Below are positions 10,463-24,000 of a stretch of DNA of 64,000 nucleotides, piece by piece. The DNA lies in contig CM046838.1 in NCBI GenBank assembly GCA_025618425.1, positions 9,170,027 to 9,234,026 on the forward strand, given 5' to 3'. Positions within the stretch are counted from its first letter, which is position 1, and every line of letters begins with the position of its first letter. The notes beneath the pieces were generated by a model. It did no database searches and had not been told where the DNA came from. It saw only the letters and a list, made by a program, of their open reading frames with translations. Source of the stretch: Heliocidaris tuberculata (Eukaryota > Echinodermata > Echinoidea > Camarodonta > Echinometridae). Position numbers and translations under genes: made by a program.

Positions 10463-13400
10463 ATGAGATAAATTTTCAGCCTCCCAGGTAGAGTGGGATT
10501 TCTCTGCTGTCAAGGAACCTATGCTGCTCTGGAGTAGCTAGGCTAACTTGTGTAAAGACAGGAGTAGATGGGGATTAGTATACCTATTTCAGACTTGGTA
10601 CAACACATTTTCATTGAGAATAGGGGAGTACAATTCACTTTAATTGAAAACAGAAAGATCCACTCCATCTTGAAGCAAACTAGAGCTTTAGATTTTGTGA
10701 TTTATGGTGTCATAACATTGTGGAAGTGGGCACCTGTTACTCATCACAAATGTCACTACTTTATGTTGGCAAAAAGTAGAATGCTAGAGGCTGCGCCAAA
10801 TCTTGCATGCTGGCTTGTAGCTGGTATGGGCCATGGTCAAGAGGAAAATAACGAATCCTTGCTGCAGACTTCATGGGATCTCGATCTTAACAGTGCAGAA
10901 GAATTGGCTAGGTGCTGCAGCTGGCTGTGGGAACACTGGTATATTGGTGAAGGCTCTTGAATTTCATACGAGAGGCCATGAGTTGGATTCCTGCTTGGTG
11001 CTTGCATCTTTGATCAAGGTGTTCTGCCCACATTGTCTCTCTTTACCCAGGTGAATGTAATGGGCAATGGTCAAGTAACAACTGCAGGGCCTGCAGGAAG
11101 AGCAGTATTAATACTGATGTGGCTACCACTGGTAAATGAGACCAATTATCATTATAATTATCCTGATTATGACTAGCATTATTCTTTCAACAAAATGGCT
11201 GCAGTCAGCTTAACTGGAGAGATCAACTTGGAGGTTGCTGATGTAATGTAGAGGATAATAGAGGCTGTCCAGGGGTCCCCAACAGCCAGCTGCAGTGAAA
11301 TGCTAGTGATATTTGTGATGTGAAGTCTGGGAGACTTTAGTATGCACAAACAGCCACACTGAAGGAAGACTTTAGAAACTGATCATACTTTCCCCACCAG
11401 GAGTAAGAATATGTTTTATTCTAATAGTATTACCAATGAGCTGTCATACATGCACATTAGAATACATGCCTTCATTACCATGTGTAAAAATAGCAACATG
11501 CAAAACCTTAGTGATTCATTAAATACATGTACATTGAAAATGAATTTTGATAATAGTGTTCCTGTCTATATTTGTTCAAAGAGTTGTCTCCTCTGTAGTA
11601 CGATTTCAAAAATGTTATATTTCTCTTGAAACTAGAACATGTATATTACAGTAACAAAGCTCATTATACTGTATTGGAATTTAATTCAGGACTTGGTAAT
11701 CTAATCACAAATTATGTGCATGGAACGATTTGAATTAAAAAAAAAGAAAAAAAAAAAAGACATTTCAGCAGTCATGTGCAGTAACAAAATATATACATCA
11801 AAAGGAATGTGACGATAGAATTCATCTAGCAGTACCATTAAACAAGAAGTCATCAATACTGTATAGTATTCTAATACACATATATCGTAGTAAATCACTT
11901 ACTATTCTGCGGCACAACTTAAATTGAGGCAAAGATGTTAAAAATAATATATTTTAGTATCTGACTTTTCAGTGGGCAATAATGGCTTGATATTTGGTGC
12001 ACATTAAGGTGAAGGTCACTGTAACTAATAGATCATGGTTGGGAGGGTTGGGGAAGGGTAGGGGGAATTTAACCTAACTGTGCATGAAAAAGAAAGAGAA
12101 GAGTGATTGAGGGAGGGAGGGAGAGAGAGAGAGAGAGAGAGAGAGACTAAGACTACAGGGAATAATTGGAGGAGAAGCTAGAGGTTGTGAAAGAAATAGA
12201 AAACTGAGAGGGCTAGGGAGAGAGAGAGAGACAAATAAATTGCTAAAAGATGTGGATACAATGATTAGTTGGGAATTTCAAAAGAAATCAGCATTTTTTG
12301 AGGAAAGTGTTATGTCAAAGGCATGCCAGTCACAGTGTCAAATTTCTCTCAAGGTACTGAATTCACACAAGAATTTCAGTATTATTCATTGGTTCCACGA
12401 ATTATCATTATTCAATGTGTCACTTTTCCCTCTGAATTTTATGCTAGTATCGGCGAGTTGTCAGTTTCAGGAACTAGTGAATGTACACAGTAGATCCAAA
12501 ATAGGGAGAGAGAGAGAGAGAGAAAGAGAGGGGAGAGAGAAAGATCGACCAATGAACTATTGAAAATCAGTTTTCAACTTTTTGCATGTTTCAACATCTT
12601 ACGAAGAAGGGTTGATCTGACAATTTGTGAACTCCACTGATATGGTTTCCATTTACATGTCAATCTTAACTTCTGCAATACTTGAGTTGTTAACTTTTGT
12701 TATTGGTCCATGTTAGTTTATCCTATTCGCTGAAATCTTAGAATACACAGAACACAAATTTAAAACTTTGATAATATATATAACAATAAAGAACTACAAG
12801 AACGATACTCTCCGTGAAATACAATATCCAATATCTCATTGGATATATTACATATTGCAGGAAAAGGCATATAATATGTAATTGATACCACAAAACATGC
12901 ATATGATATCACGATAAAATTTATTGCAAAATCTCACAAGTATAATCATATAGTATACTAGTACTCCATGTATCCCATATACTGTAGTCACCTTGATACA
13001 TGACTATAATTTGCAATGTGTTGGTATCTTTAAAGTTCATAGCACAAAATAACTGAATGAAAATATGAAAATAGAGACCTTCATATAGATGGCAGTGAAT
13101 GTAGACGACCCGTTATCAAATAAATTTGAAATATAGTAGCACGAAGCATCGAGTGCGCATACCTCAGAAATTCTAGATTACATGCATATTGCGCTGACTA
13201 ATAAACTTCTCAAAGGCACTATTTGCGTAGATCCCGCTCCTTAACCATTTTCTGTCAAGGCACAACACCAGTCCTCTACAACAAAGGCATACATGAAGAC
13301 AAAATACGACCTGTAAATAAAAAATAGACATGCAATACTGCTGATGTCAGTTTCTGCACTTTGAGTGATAACCCTAGGCTATGCAGACCATCTGTACCTA

Positions 13401-13801
13401 ATACACACTCGCATATTCTTTCAGTTAGTCACATTTGAAATTGGTCATTCCATTTGGCTGCTTCACTGGTTCCCTCTATATTCTTTATAATGCACAAGAT
13501 AAACAATTCCACAATTACTAGTATATAATGTTTATCAAATACATGTTTTATGATATTCATAATGTACTTTGTATCACTCCTGTTACATGTTATACTGTAC
13601 ATCAAAATTAGCAAAAGTCGCTTACTTGACGAAAACATCTGTCTTTGTAGGCTTATATAACGTCCACACAAGGCCAAATCACAATAATTCGAACAACCGG
13701 TCAAAATGCGAATCAAAGTCAAATCAAAGTCATGTATCACGTTTACTTTTCTTGTTGAATCCATATCCTTAACCTCCAACGGCGGATCTATAGTTGTTAT
13801 A

Positions 13802-14413
13802 CAGGGTGGTCCAGAAAGAATGCAACACCTTGGAATCTGCAATTTCAACGATGTCATTAACAGAATACCATTATTTATTTATTTATTTTTTTTTTTTTTT
13901 GGGGGGGGGGGATAGAAAACTCTTTTCCAAGTAAAATGACACCAAAATCACAAATTTTGGGTAAGACGTTTTGATTCTACAGCTATTTTTGCGGGGCAAT
14001 GTCATTTCATATTTTGCTATGATGACTTGCCATTTGGCATGCCATTTGGATGCCTTTGTTGAAAAAGGCATGACTGCTGTCACATTGAAACCAAAGACCA
14101 TTTTTACATAGAGATCAGTGCCGAAGACAACTTGAATAAACCAGAGATTGTGTGGGAAGCCATCATGTATACATTTCTCGTTGCTTCAAGCATGACTATA
14201 CGTTTGCAAAAGTAGCAAAATTTGAAAAAGACATTGCCTCACAAAAAAAAAAAAGCCGTAGAATCAAAACACATAACCCAAAATTGATGATCCTGGTGTA
14301 ATTTTACATGGAAATGAATTCTTTACCCAGTGAAATAGAAATTAATGACATTGTGTCAACCATGTCTTTGAAATTACAGATCTCATGTGTGGCATTCTTT
14401 CTGGGCCACCCTG
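13802..14413. mobile_element. TA-flanked MITE in arrestin 3' region
   Basis: The ends CAGGGTGGTCCAGAAAGAAT and ATTCTTTCTGGGCCACCCTG are inverted repeats with TA at both sides (13800-13801 and 14414-14415). The arms extend about 180 bp and include AATTTTGGGTA and TTTTGATTCTAC blocks. One arm has gained a T15G10 tract (about 13886-13911). The right end is 42 bp from the arrestin stop codon, so the element probably lies within the 3' UTR. Confidence 0.85.
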
Positions 14414-14455
14414 TATAATAAGTATCACGCCACATAACAGTGTCTTCAAGGTTTA

Positions 14456-15081
14456 TCAGACATAATGACATTCATATACATGTCCATCATCGCCAATCTC
14501 AAACTGAAACTGTCCGTCCGTAAAGTCAGCCTGAGACGCATCCATCTGAGCTAGACCTATCGAGTTGATTTCTACAGCCTGACCAGAGATGGTAAACATG
14601 TTTTCATTCTGGTTCATGTAGGACATTCCAAACTGTCCCGGCTCATCATAACCATCTTCCTTGGAAGGTTTCCGGCTCAAGACCCCGGTCCCTCTGGTGG
14701 TTCGCATACTGTACTTGGTGACGCTACCACTAGACTTGCTCGCTAGAACTGACGCATCAAAATCATCGTTGCTTTCAGTTCGGTCAAATGAATATCCATT
14801 TGATAAATCTGTACTGGACAATTGCGCTACCAGAGGATGTTCCTTTCTTGTTGAACCATTCGAGAGGGCGCCGTTACCGTTATTTGACACAGCACCGTTG
14901 CGAGGAGTACCATTGTGCGATTGCAGGATGGGACGAGTATCTAACAAGGAAGCGGTCGAGTCGCGTACCGCTGAGACAGTCAGGTAGAGAGGGGTAAAAT
15001 GTTTGAGCTGAACAATCCTTTCCCTGTCACGATAGTGGACGATTCCAGAATTGGCGCCACATGACTGATTACATGCGTGCC
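14456..15081 (-). CDS. Arrestin terminal exon: low-complexity tail
   Basis: The acceptor is atcaacag at 15082-15083. The exon begins with two bases completing the split Gly codon. It encodes HACNQSCGANSGIVHYRD and HFTPLYLTV, then a polar tail rich in S, N, G and T ending HVYECHYV and TGA. At 208 residues the tail is long for the family. Confidence 0.92.
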
Positions 15082-18000
15082 CTGTTGATAAATGATTACA
15101 ATTAATGAATTGAAATATATGAATACATTTGTAATTAAATGACCTCACTTAATTGGGAATATCAAATTATAACTTTCAAGAGATCTGTTGTAAGGCAATA
15201 ATGTCCTCTAGCTAAATAAATATGATGCGGGAATTAGATGTGATTGCTTTGATACCCTTTCAACATCTTCCCTCATCTATCGATCACATTTGATTAAAGC
15301 GATGAGAACACAACATGAATTTAGAAATGTTTCAGATATAAGCGCTGTCCTATTGTGACCTCAATAAGTCTTCCAGTAAGTGTTCTACTAAAAATAAACA
15401 TGAATGAATGGAATACAGATAGAGCAACCTGATCTGTAATTAGTCAGCGTTCCAACAAAAGTTACATTTAGAAAAGACCTGGTGGTAGAGAAGTTGATGA
15501 CAAAGAAATGGATCGGTGGGGGGGGGGGGGGGGGGGGGGGTTGTCGAAGTGGTAAAAATCCCTCTCTATTAATTACTAGACCTGTCATTGTAACAGCTTC
15601 ATACTCTTCCTGTTCCAATACATGTATTTCTTATGAATTGTTTCTAAGCATTAAAGGGAGGGTCGGAAGTACAGGGTAAAAGCACATTTTATTCATATAT
15701 ACAAACGCTTAAAAAAAAAAATGAATAAGAATGTTGTGAACATACCGTAACTGAGATCTCGGGACTTCCCCCTTGAGTCTTTGAAAGGTATGTTGCCAAT
15801 TGTGACAGGGAAGGAGATGTTAAGTTCAGGCTTCTCATCAACTATAAGAGCAATCTAAAACAATAGGGAAATACGAGAAACAAAAATAATATAGGGGTTT
15901 AAAATTTCAACGTTGATTACTTCTATATGACACCAAGGTTCGAATTTCAAATATGCCTTATTGCCCGTAGTTCATCGACATAGTTTATAACCTCAACATC
16001 TTCTTCGAAAACATATTCTTTCCTTTGATATTATTTTCCTGAGGGATAGTTTGAAATATAATTCATACAAGCAGCTATATAACCAGGAAATTTTTTAAAA
16101 ATTATTATTGACATAAAAAGTTTGTGATATACCAGACATCCTACTTTAAAAACATTAATCCATTGTTCATGTTGTTACCATGGTTTCATGTAGCTTCAGG
16201 CCTTTTTCCTAATGGTTTTGCCAATGCCGTAAGACTTACTTCTATACTGTATCGCACAACTATGTATCTCGATTCTATGGATGATGGTACAATAGGGATC
16301 TGTAGCATCCTCGCTGTTCGGAGACAGTATTCTTGGTCAGGCTGCACACAGGGACTACTGTAACTTAGTATCTCATACGATCCAGCCTTGGTCATCCTCT
16401 TTGGCAGCTCTGCGATGAACGTGACGTTCTGCAGCGAAGAACAAGACGACACATTGCATCTCATAATGCTGTAGGATGATTGCACACATGCTATATCATG
16501 TCGAATTCAAAATTGAATTGTTTCGAAACTATTCTGAGATGGAATTATGCACCATCACTTCAAATAGAGAAAAAAAATCTTGCCTTCTACACGTTTTGGC
16601 ACCGCTAAGTTTATGATCAAACAATACTTTCTGACCATGAATAGACTTTTCCAAAATTAAAAGAATCTCATTTGTTTGAACAGGCCTCTGCTTGTCTTAA
16701 GCTATTTTAATGTCAGAACATCGCAAATTTACACCCTTGAATATTAGTCAGATATAGTTTGGGATATGAAATGAAACATGAAGATATATTTCTCATCCAT
16801 TAGTATCATCTTTATTAGGGAAGGACACATTTTATGAATGATGATATTATCCGACATTGTTGGTTTTAGGGACAACATTACCTTAAATCGAAGTCTTATA
16901 TACATGAATTTCTGAGTTTTCTTTATTCCATCTTTTTTATTTTTATCTATGTCCATTCATTAATTGCAATTTTTTGTTCTGTGAATCAATTTGCTCAATA
17001 ATAAAAAAAGATTTCCATCCAAACTGAATCATCACAACCTGCTTTAAGTTATAGAGCGTCACCTGTAGAAATTTGACCCCAAGTCTCATGACTTTATCCG
17101 AGTTATTCTCAAGTCTTGTCTTGATGTTCACATATTCTCCTGCACAGTATGCATTCCGCTGCATCTCTGCTTTTAAAGCTATGGGTCCACTCGAACGGCA
17201 ACAGCAGTGGAGCAGTGTCTTTCGATCCGACGCATGCACAGTTTTCTGCAGAGAAAAACGGGAAAAGAATATCAATGTGATAGATGCGTTGAAACTACAT
17301 AAAAAGTAATATTGACAATCTCTCCCCAAAAGGCATTAATTAAAAAAAAAAAGCACAATGGGTGAATGTAAAGAAAAGTCGTAACTCATTTGTCTTTTGT
17401 ATTTCTCCAGTCTTATCCATTTCTTTCCGTCCGTCTGTCTCTATCTCTATTCTCTCTCTTTCTCCCTCTCTCTCCCTCTCTTTCCCTCCCTTGTCGCTAC
17501 TTTCCAATTCTCCGTTTCTGTTTGCCCCCTCTCTTCCTCTCTCTCTCTCTCTCATTCCATTTTTTGATTAGTATCAATTGCTAATGTAATCTTCTGCGGA
17601 TCTAAAATTAAAAGAAACGTTAATGGATTTGCACTGAAGCATGAAAAATAGCAAATTTATCATCCGTGATTGTAAGATACCTGTCATTTTTTCCATTAGC
17701 AAATTTAGATATCAAGATATAACAAGAAAGATTATGTAGACTTTTTCAAATTCTACCAAAGAAAGATAAATGATGCTAAGGGAATAGAAGATATATGTAA
17801 ATAGCATCATGGAAATAGGTAGGGTATAAAAATCTATAAGTTAACTATGAAAGACGAACCCAGATTGTCAGAATAATGTGAGTGCGCTCATACCGTGAGT
17901 ATGGGTGGGTGCGTGTATGGGTGTGCTAGAGAGTGTGTGTGTGTGTGTGCGTGCGTGTGTGGACAGGTATAGCCGTATGAGCGAGGACGCCAAACAATAG

Positions 18001-21000
18001 ATTTGAGCCTTATTCCGTCAGCTTTCCGAGGACAGGAGAATAATAGAGGAACAATAGCTGTCCTCGAGAGTAAAGGCAAAAAAAGACTGTGTGCGTGTGT
18101 GTGTGTGTGTTTGAAAACTGCGACGGTGTATAATGTGTATAATTCCAGGATAGCCTATAAGGTACATGTATTTCGACAATATAGCCAATTTGCCCCTTTT
18201 CTCTTCATTCTTTCATGTTTGTTTTCGGCCGGTTTAGTAATTGTGTCTTGTAACTTGGGACTACTTTCATATCTAACGTAGATTACTTGAAGTCATAAAA
18301 TGATATGAAACAACAATTAGTCAACGAGAATATAGGTTTAGTTTTAAGAAAATATTGAAGCTATGCAGATATTCATGGCGTCAAATGAAGGTTACTTGTC
18401 AAGAACCAGTGGCGTATCTGGACCTTATAGCTTCAAGGGGGTCAAAAAATCAAAGCCAATGATAATCCTTTGCGTGGGAAGGATGGGGGGGGGGGGGGGG
18501 AGGGGAAGGGGGAGGGGGAGGGGGAGGAGGGTGGTGTTCGATGTTACGTTTACCCATCTATTCATAATTTGCAAATTATGCATTTTCCATTTCATTTCAT
18601 TGTTTTAACCATTGCAATGACATTAGCAACAGCACAATGATTCAGATATTTGCGAGCGAGCATAGCGAATTTTATCCCTTCATTGCGTTTTGATTGAAAG
18701 TGTTTCGACAGCTGTATTCTTTAAAATTAATGTAGAAACTATTGATTTGATGTACATGTTTGCAGATATTTCAGATTTTATTTTAATGACATCTATGAGA
18801 GAGGTCTTCAAATTCACCATTTGGATTCACACGTGCTCCAATATCATCTCTTGTTACCTTCTGAAAAAACAACAACTAAACGTTTACTTAACAATAGGCC
18901 TACTGTTATGCGAGGTTGGGTCGCCTTGCGACAGAGCGAGAAAGTTTTTGAACATTTCTCCTTAATTTATGAGGTTTTAAAAGCAATTTGGTTACATTTT
19001 CATTTGAAATAAATGATTCATGATGACTGAAAGAATCAGTTATTATTTCTGTCATTGAATACGCTAGTGCCAAGAAATATACCCGACGTAGAGACATCAG
19101 TACAGTACATACAATTTGAATATCTAATGGCTTACGGCAATGAATTAAAAATCATCATTTCACTAAACGGCGCCTAGTATAATATACAATGGAACGAAAT
19201 GAATTTGACGACTATCGACGAAGTGCACGGTCAGACGTGATATACGTCTAGATGTTTAGAGTCCGAAAACAAGACGATGAAGACGCCGAGCTAAATTTCA
19301 GACCCATTACATTCATTGTCAACCATCTTAATGAAAATGAAAATTAGAAGGGAACACCCTTATACTATTTTCATATGACTGTATCAGTTGATTGCAAATG
19401 CCGCCTTTTTTTTTTTTTTTACAGTAAAGGTCAATTGTCATAATTGCTACGTATCAAGCATGATCAACCGATGCGTCGGCGTGAGTGTAGTGTGAAAGGT
19501 CGAAGTAGATATCCGCACTGAATTGATAGTGTGACATGCTCTCTCTGGTTTCATCACAAACATCACAATGTTATCCAATACCTGTGTTTTTGTATAATAG
19601 CACCATAACACATCGTAACATCACACCGCATTTTCATAACTCTTGATTCCATGAATACATATTGGCTTGGCCCTGCCGTTTCTCATTATACAGTTTTTCG
19701 TTTTTTTGCACAATTGCATGTCTGGTGACCGCTGTCGCGAACTTTGAAATCCCTGTTTTTCCTGATCATTTATTGATTGAGAGTGGGCTGACGTATTATT
19801 TAGTGAAGGTACTTGGCCTACAGGGGTAGGACAAAGCTATAGCAATAAGCTCACTGATGGATCCAAATTGGCTGTGATTCCTTTGCCAATATAACTTAAA
19901 GTGTATATTGGTATCAGTTTGTATTTTCTTCGCATGTTTGGATGCTTGCAACAATACCATCAAGTTATTTTCAAGGATGCTCTCCGTATTATTGGTATCC
20001 CCATTTCATCTCAGGTAGAGATCCATCATATTAAAGCTGGCTTCATAGTATGGTACAGTGACTGGTTGCATAACCCTCTGAAGAGTAGAAGAAGAATAAA
20101 AAGTAGAAGAAGAAAAAGAAGAATGAAAAGAATGAGGAGTAGAAGAAGAAATGACAAGAAGATGAAGAAGAAGAAGAAAGAAGAAGAAGAAGAAGAAGAA
20201 GAAGAAGGAGAAGAAGAAGAAGAAGAAGAAGAAGAAGAAGAAGAGAAGAAGAAGAGAAGAAGAAGAACTAGAAAAAGGAGGAGGAGAAAAAAATACGAAG
20301 AAGAAGAAGAAGAAGAAGGAGAAGGAGGAGGAGGAGAAGGAGGAGGAGGAGGGAGGAGAAGACGAAGAAGATAATGACCATCATGACTACTATCATAACC
20401 GTGGGATATACTCAAATACCCACTAGTAATGCATAAAACTACTCTTACCTGATATTTGGGCATGTTGCAATCGATATCGGAGCCTATGAAAGAGAAGTAG
20501 CGTTCGGCCACGGGGTCCACCGCCCATGATATGTCCATGTTGGCGTGTACTAGATACCGGGAATAAGCAAGATTCCCACACTCAAAGGAGCATGGCAGAC
20601 CACCCTTAGTTGGGAGTTTGAACTGAAAGGGAAAGGAGTAGCTGCCTGCTGTTAGGAGTGGGATCTCAGACTTGTCTTCAGGCTCTGAAAATGAAGTACA
20701 GATAAAAATGTTCATCCATTTATCAAATTTAATTAAAAGCAATCGATTAGAATCTAATGAAATCTACATAATGATATACCCTAAAATATTTTTTTTTTCA
20801 AAACCTGAACATTTTACTACTTTATACTAAAAGAAACGTCCATTTATTTACCCATCAAAGAAATTCACTTTTCCTACTCAAAACGGGAGACGTTGTTCTC
20901 AAAAATCCTTCCGTTTACAGAAGCACAGTTCAACAATGAGTAAAGATACAAGAAAAGTTTTAATCTGGTAGCTTTCATTTTTCTCCTGTAAAATTTCATT

Positions 21001-24000
21001 GCTCTTCCCCCTTCATTTGTTCAAGTTCAAGAAAGAAACAACTTATTTGTTTATATAAATGATGTCAAGTCTTTTTCGTCAAAAAAAAAAAAAAAAAATC
21101 GAAATATTTTCTGTTTTACACACGCAGTCTCGAAATTCCAATGGAATATTAAAGAAACAAAGAAAACTCGATCAGACTGCTCTTTACATATTTTCTTTTC
21201 ACAATAATTTCAACAAAAAAATCATTTACCCTCGCAGTCAAGCAAGAAATAGTCAGCAGAAATATACCATTGATGGGAGCACCAAACAGGTGATTTGCTG
21301 GTCATAATCATCATCCTCATCTATTATATTAATCCTTGACTGACTTAGCAGATGATAATGAAGGCTGCTCTTTTATTGACCTCAATTAAACATTGATCAA
21401 ACTGACGTGATGGATTCTATACGCCCTTGACTTAAAGGCAGATTCCACGTCCCAATAACATTAAAGGCTGTGGTTGTTATAACCTGTGGAAAACACCTCT
21501 TGGATTTCCGTAGCACCGCCAGCTGCCAGAGACTAAGATCTTTTCATTGCAAGATGACAACGAGACTTTTCTATGGGATTATTGCCGTCAAGGGGGAATT
21601 AACGATTAATATTTGAAAAATTCCAGTTAAATAATATGTATTTTAGCATACAAGATTAAAAAGTCGACACAGTGAATCGGATGTGGCGCAGGGGGCATTA
21701 CTAGCCCATTTTAAAAGGGGCGTCGGAATAAAATTGCTGACAAGTTAAGTGTAAGCCAAAATATTTCAACAAATAGAAAAAGAAATCCAACAAAGTCAAT
21801 ATTAAAGATCGTCGAAATTACCCCCAATGTCTGAATTTACAGACAGGCATTTTCAAATGTTCAAGAATCAACATGTAATTGTCATTTTATAGGTGAGGAA
21901 CGGGGTGTCACAGGTAGAAAAGGTATACACATGACCCTCCAGCTTCAGTGCATTAAAGATCATCAAGTTTGTGAGTATCAAACATTGATGAAAATGATAG
22001 TGTTGTTGCTTGTTTGGAGAGAAAAAAAAATTCTGGTAATTATCTCCATTTTTTATTATTCGGTGTCCCAATACGGAGTTTCACTGCTGTATGTCGAGGG
22101 CTTACACACACAAACATGGGGCGAAGTAAACTTAATGTCTGTCAGACATCATGCGTTCAAATCATGATTGTCATTTGGTTTAACGAATTACTGTATAATT
22201 GTACGTTAATATGTATCCTGATGTATCTTGATATAGAAGCATGATGTATACACATTCCATGTAATTCAGCTCTTGAGCTGCAATGTGGTTTTTGAATAAA
22301 ATAAATTTTTAATTCAATTCAAAACCATTAAATAAAGCCTGCCAACATGGCCAAAGACAACTAATGATATTTTCAATTCAAACAGAATCATTTCAATGCC
22401 AAGAGCTCAAGGCGCTGTAAATGATATGAACAGTAATCGTGGTGAATTATGACTTGATAGGGGGAAAAAAACAATCCCTCACTAAATTATTCAGTATTTA
22501 TAGGAAGCATCCATTTACCTGGCTAAAAACTGTAAAAAAAAAAAAAAACCCTGGGGGGGGGGGGGGGGGGGGGGGTAAAGAGTCGAAATAGATTAAGAGT
22601 GTATTTGGTAAAACACATGTATATCTTATAACGAAAACACTTCGCTGGAATTTACCAAGTGTAAATGAGTTTAAAAGATTTTCACTGAAAGCGTAGATTT
22701 GACATGTGATACGTATCAAAGTGGAAATGATTATGTCTGAAAGGCAATCCAACATTTGTATTCATCCAAATTGTGTGAAAGCAGGACATATTAACAGACT
22801 GGTGAAAGTCTGAAAGAGACTGAACAAATAATCGAAAAGCATCTCGGGGAGAGTTGTCAGCTAACAGTGTCCTTACCAATTTGCCGATTTGAATTTTCCA
22901 AATGTATATAGTGATATCAAAATGCAAAACAAGTCATAACTTTCTTCTTGTTCAAGAGACTTCTTTCAATCTTTCACCAATATGTTTCTCTGATTCGTCT
23001 GTTTTCCATCAAAATAATTTGCTAAAATGCAAGGTTGATTCCTTTGTAATGGAGCGTAATCACAAAAAACTTATTTTCGATTTAAAAAAAAAATCACTAT
23101 TTTAAGTGCATGAATTGTAAAGCATGAATGAATTTAGATGTAAGTCTATCGATGACATTTGAATAAAGGGAAGAATTACGATTGCATGTTTTTCCTTCAT
23201 TTATGACGATAAGTATTTATCGCTGATATGTGACACAAAATTAAATCTTCACAATTACATCAACGATGATGGCGCAGTAAATATAAATGAAGAAATTCAT
23301 CATTATCCCTCTCATATAGCCGTTGCTAGGGGCAACCCCCAAAAGTGAAAAAGTGAAGATGAACGATCTCATTTCCTTGTGTAATCCTTTCATAAAAATG
23401 CAGTGCGGTGTTAACAACCTTCAGATGAATAGATTACTCATCTATTTGGCATCATAAAATTTCTTGTAAATCATGTAAGTTTCTGCATGTGAACTGTGAA
23501 TGAAATTATGCTGCATGCTGCATGCGCCAGCAATATTACAAGGTATAGTTACTATAGGATGAGAAATTCACTTGCCATGATTGTTCAATTTTTGACGACA
23601 GCAATAAATACTCACAGTATCCTTACAGAGTTTAGAAAGTGACGCCCCCACAAACAACCTATAATGAAAACGTATCATAAGAACATCGAAAAACTTAATT
23701 CCATTTGGGTTTCACTCGTTAAAGTTAATTTCATCTATAAATATATATATATAAATATCTAGGCCTATATCATTATCATACGTCTTCTCGACTAGCACAA
23801 CCCCACAACTATGTAACATTTCACTAATTTGCTTTATAAAATGCAAAAGCAGGGACGGTCCAGGATTTTGTAAAAGGGAAGGAGAACAATGTCGAAATAT
23901 TCTGACCAGCACAGACAAAATATAAACTAAATGAAAATTTCAAAAGGCTTAAGGTATGCCACTTTGGGTTTAAAAAAGAAGGGGGGCACAGACATGGGCG

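Larger units (their letters stand above)
9156..14455. other. Spacer between convergent RPF1 and arrestin genes
   Basis: This stretch should hold both 3' UTRs. Open frames here (e.g. 10568-10960, 130 codons) show no recognisable family and no exon neighbours. Contents I can support are an oligo-A run at about 9581-9597, a TA-flanked MITE (10223-10369), a hairpin (10395-10462), GA microsatellites (12105-12146 and 12507-12542) and the MITE at 13802-14413. Minus-strand AATAAA signals occur at about 12919 and 13873 and could serve the arrestin transcript. Confidence 0.6.
17246..20448 (-). other. Arrestin intron with several low-complexity tracts
   Basis: This intron contains the CT tract (17405-17556), GT/TG runs (17931-17961 and 18091-18111), a CAGTGGCGTATC end without partner at 18408 followed by a G-rich block (18485-18530), T14 at about 19407 and the GAA tract (20081-20371). 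I see nothing gene-like in it. Confidence 0.65.

Noticed and set aside
10568..10960. 130-codon open frame downstream of RPF1
   Set aside because: No recognisable domain, no splice-linked neighbours and an overlapping second frame; it lies in the region expected to be 3' flank. Chance ORF most likely.
20026..20448. Open frame running from the arrestin exon through the GAA tract
   Set aside because: The part past 20449 is intronic poly-Ser/poly-Leu from the repeat; the donor gtaaga at 20448 and phase agreement with the next exon end the coding part.
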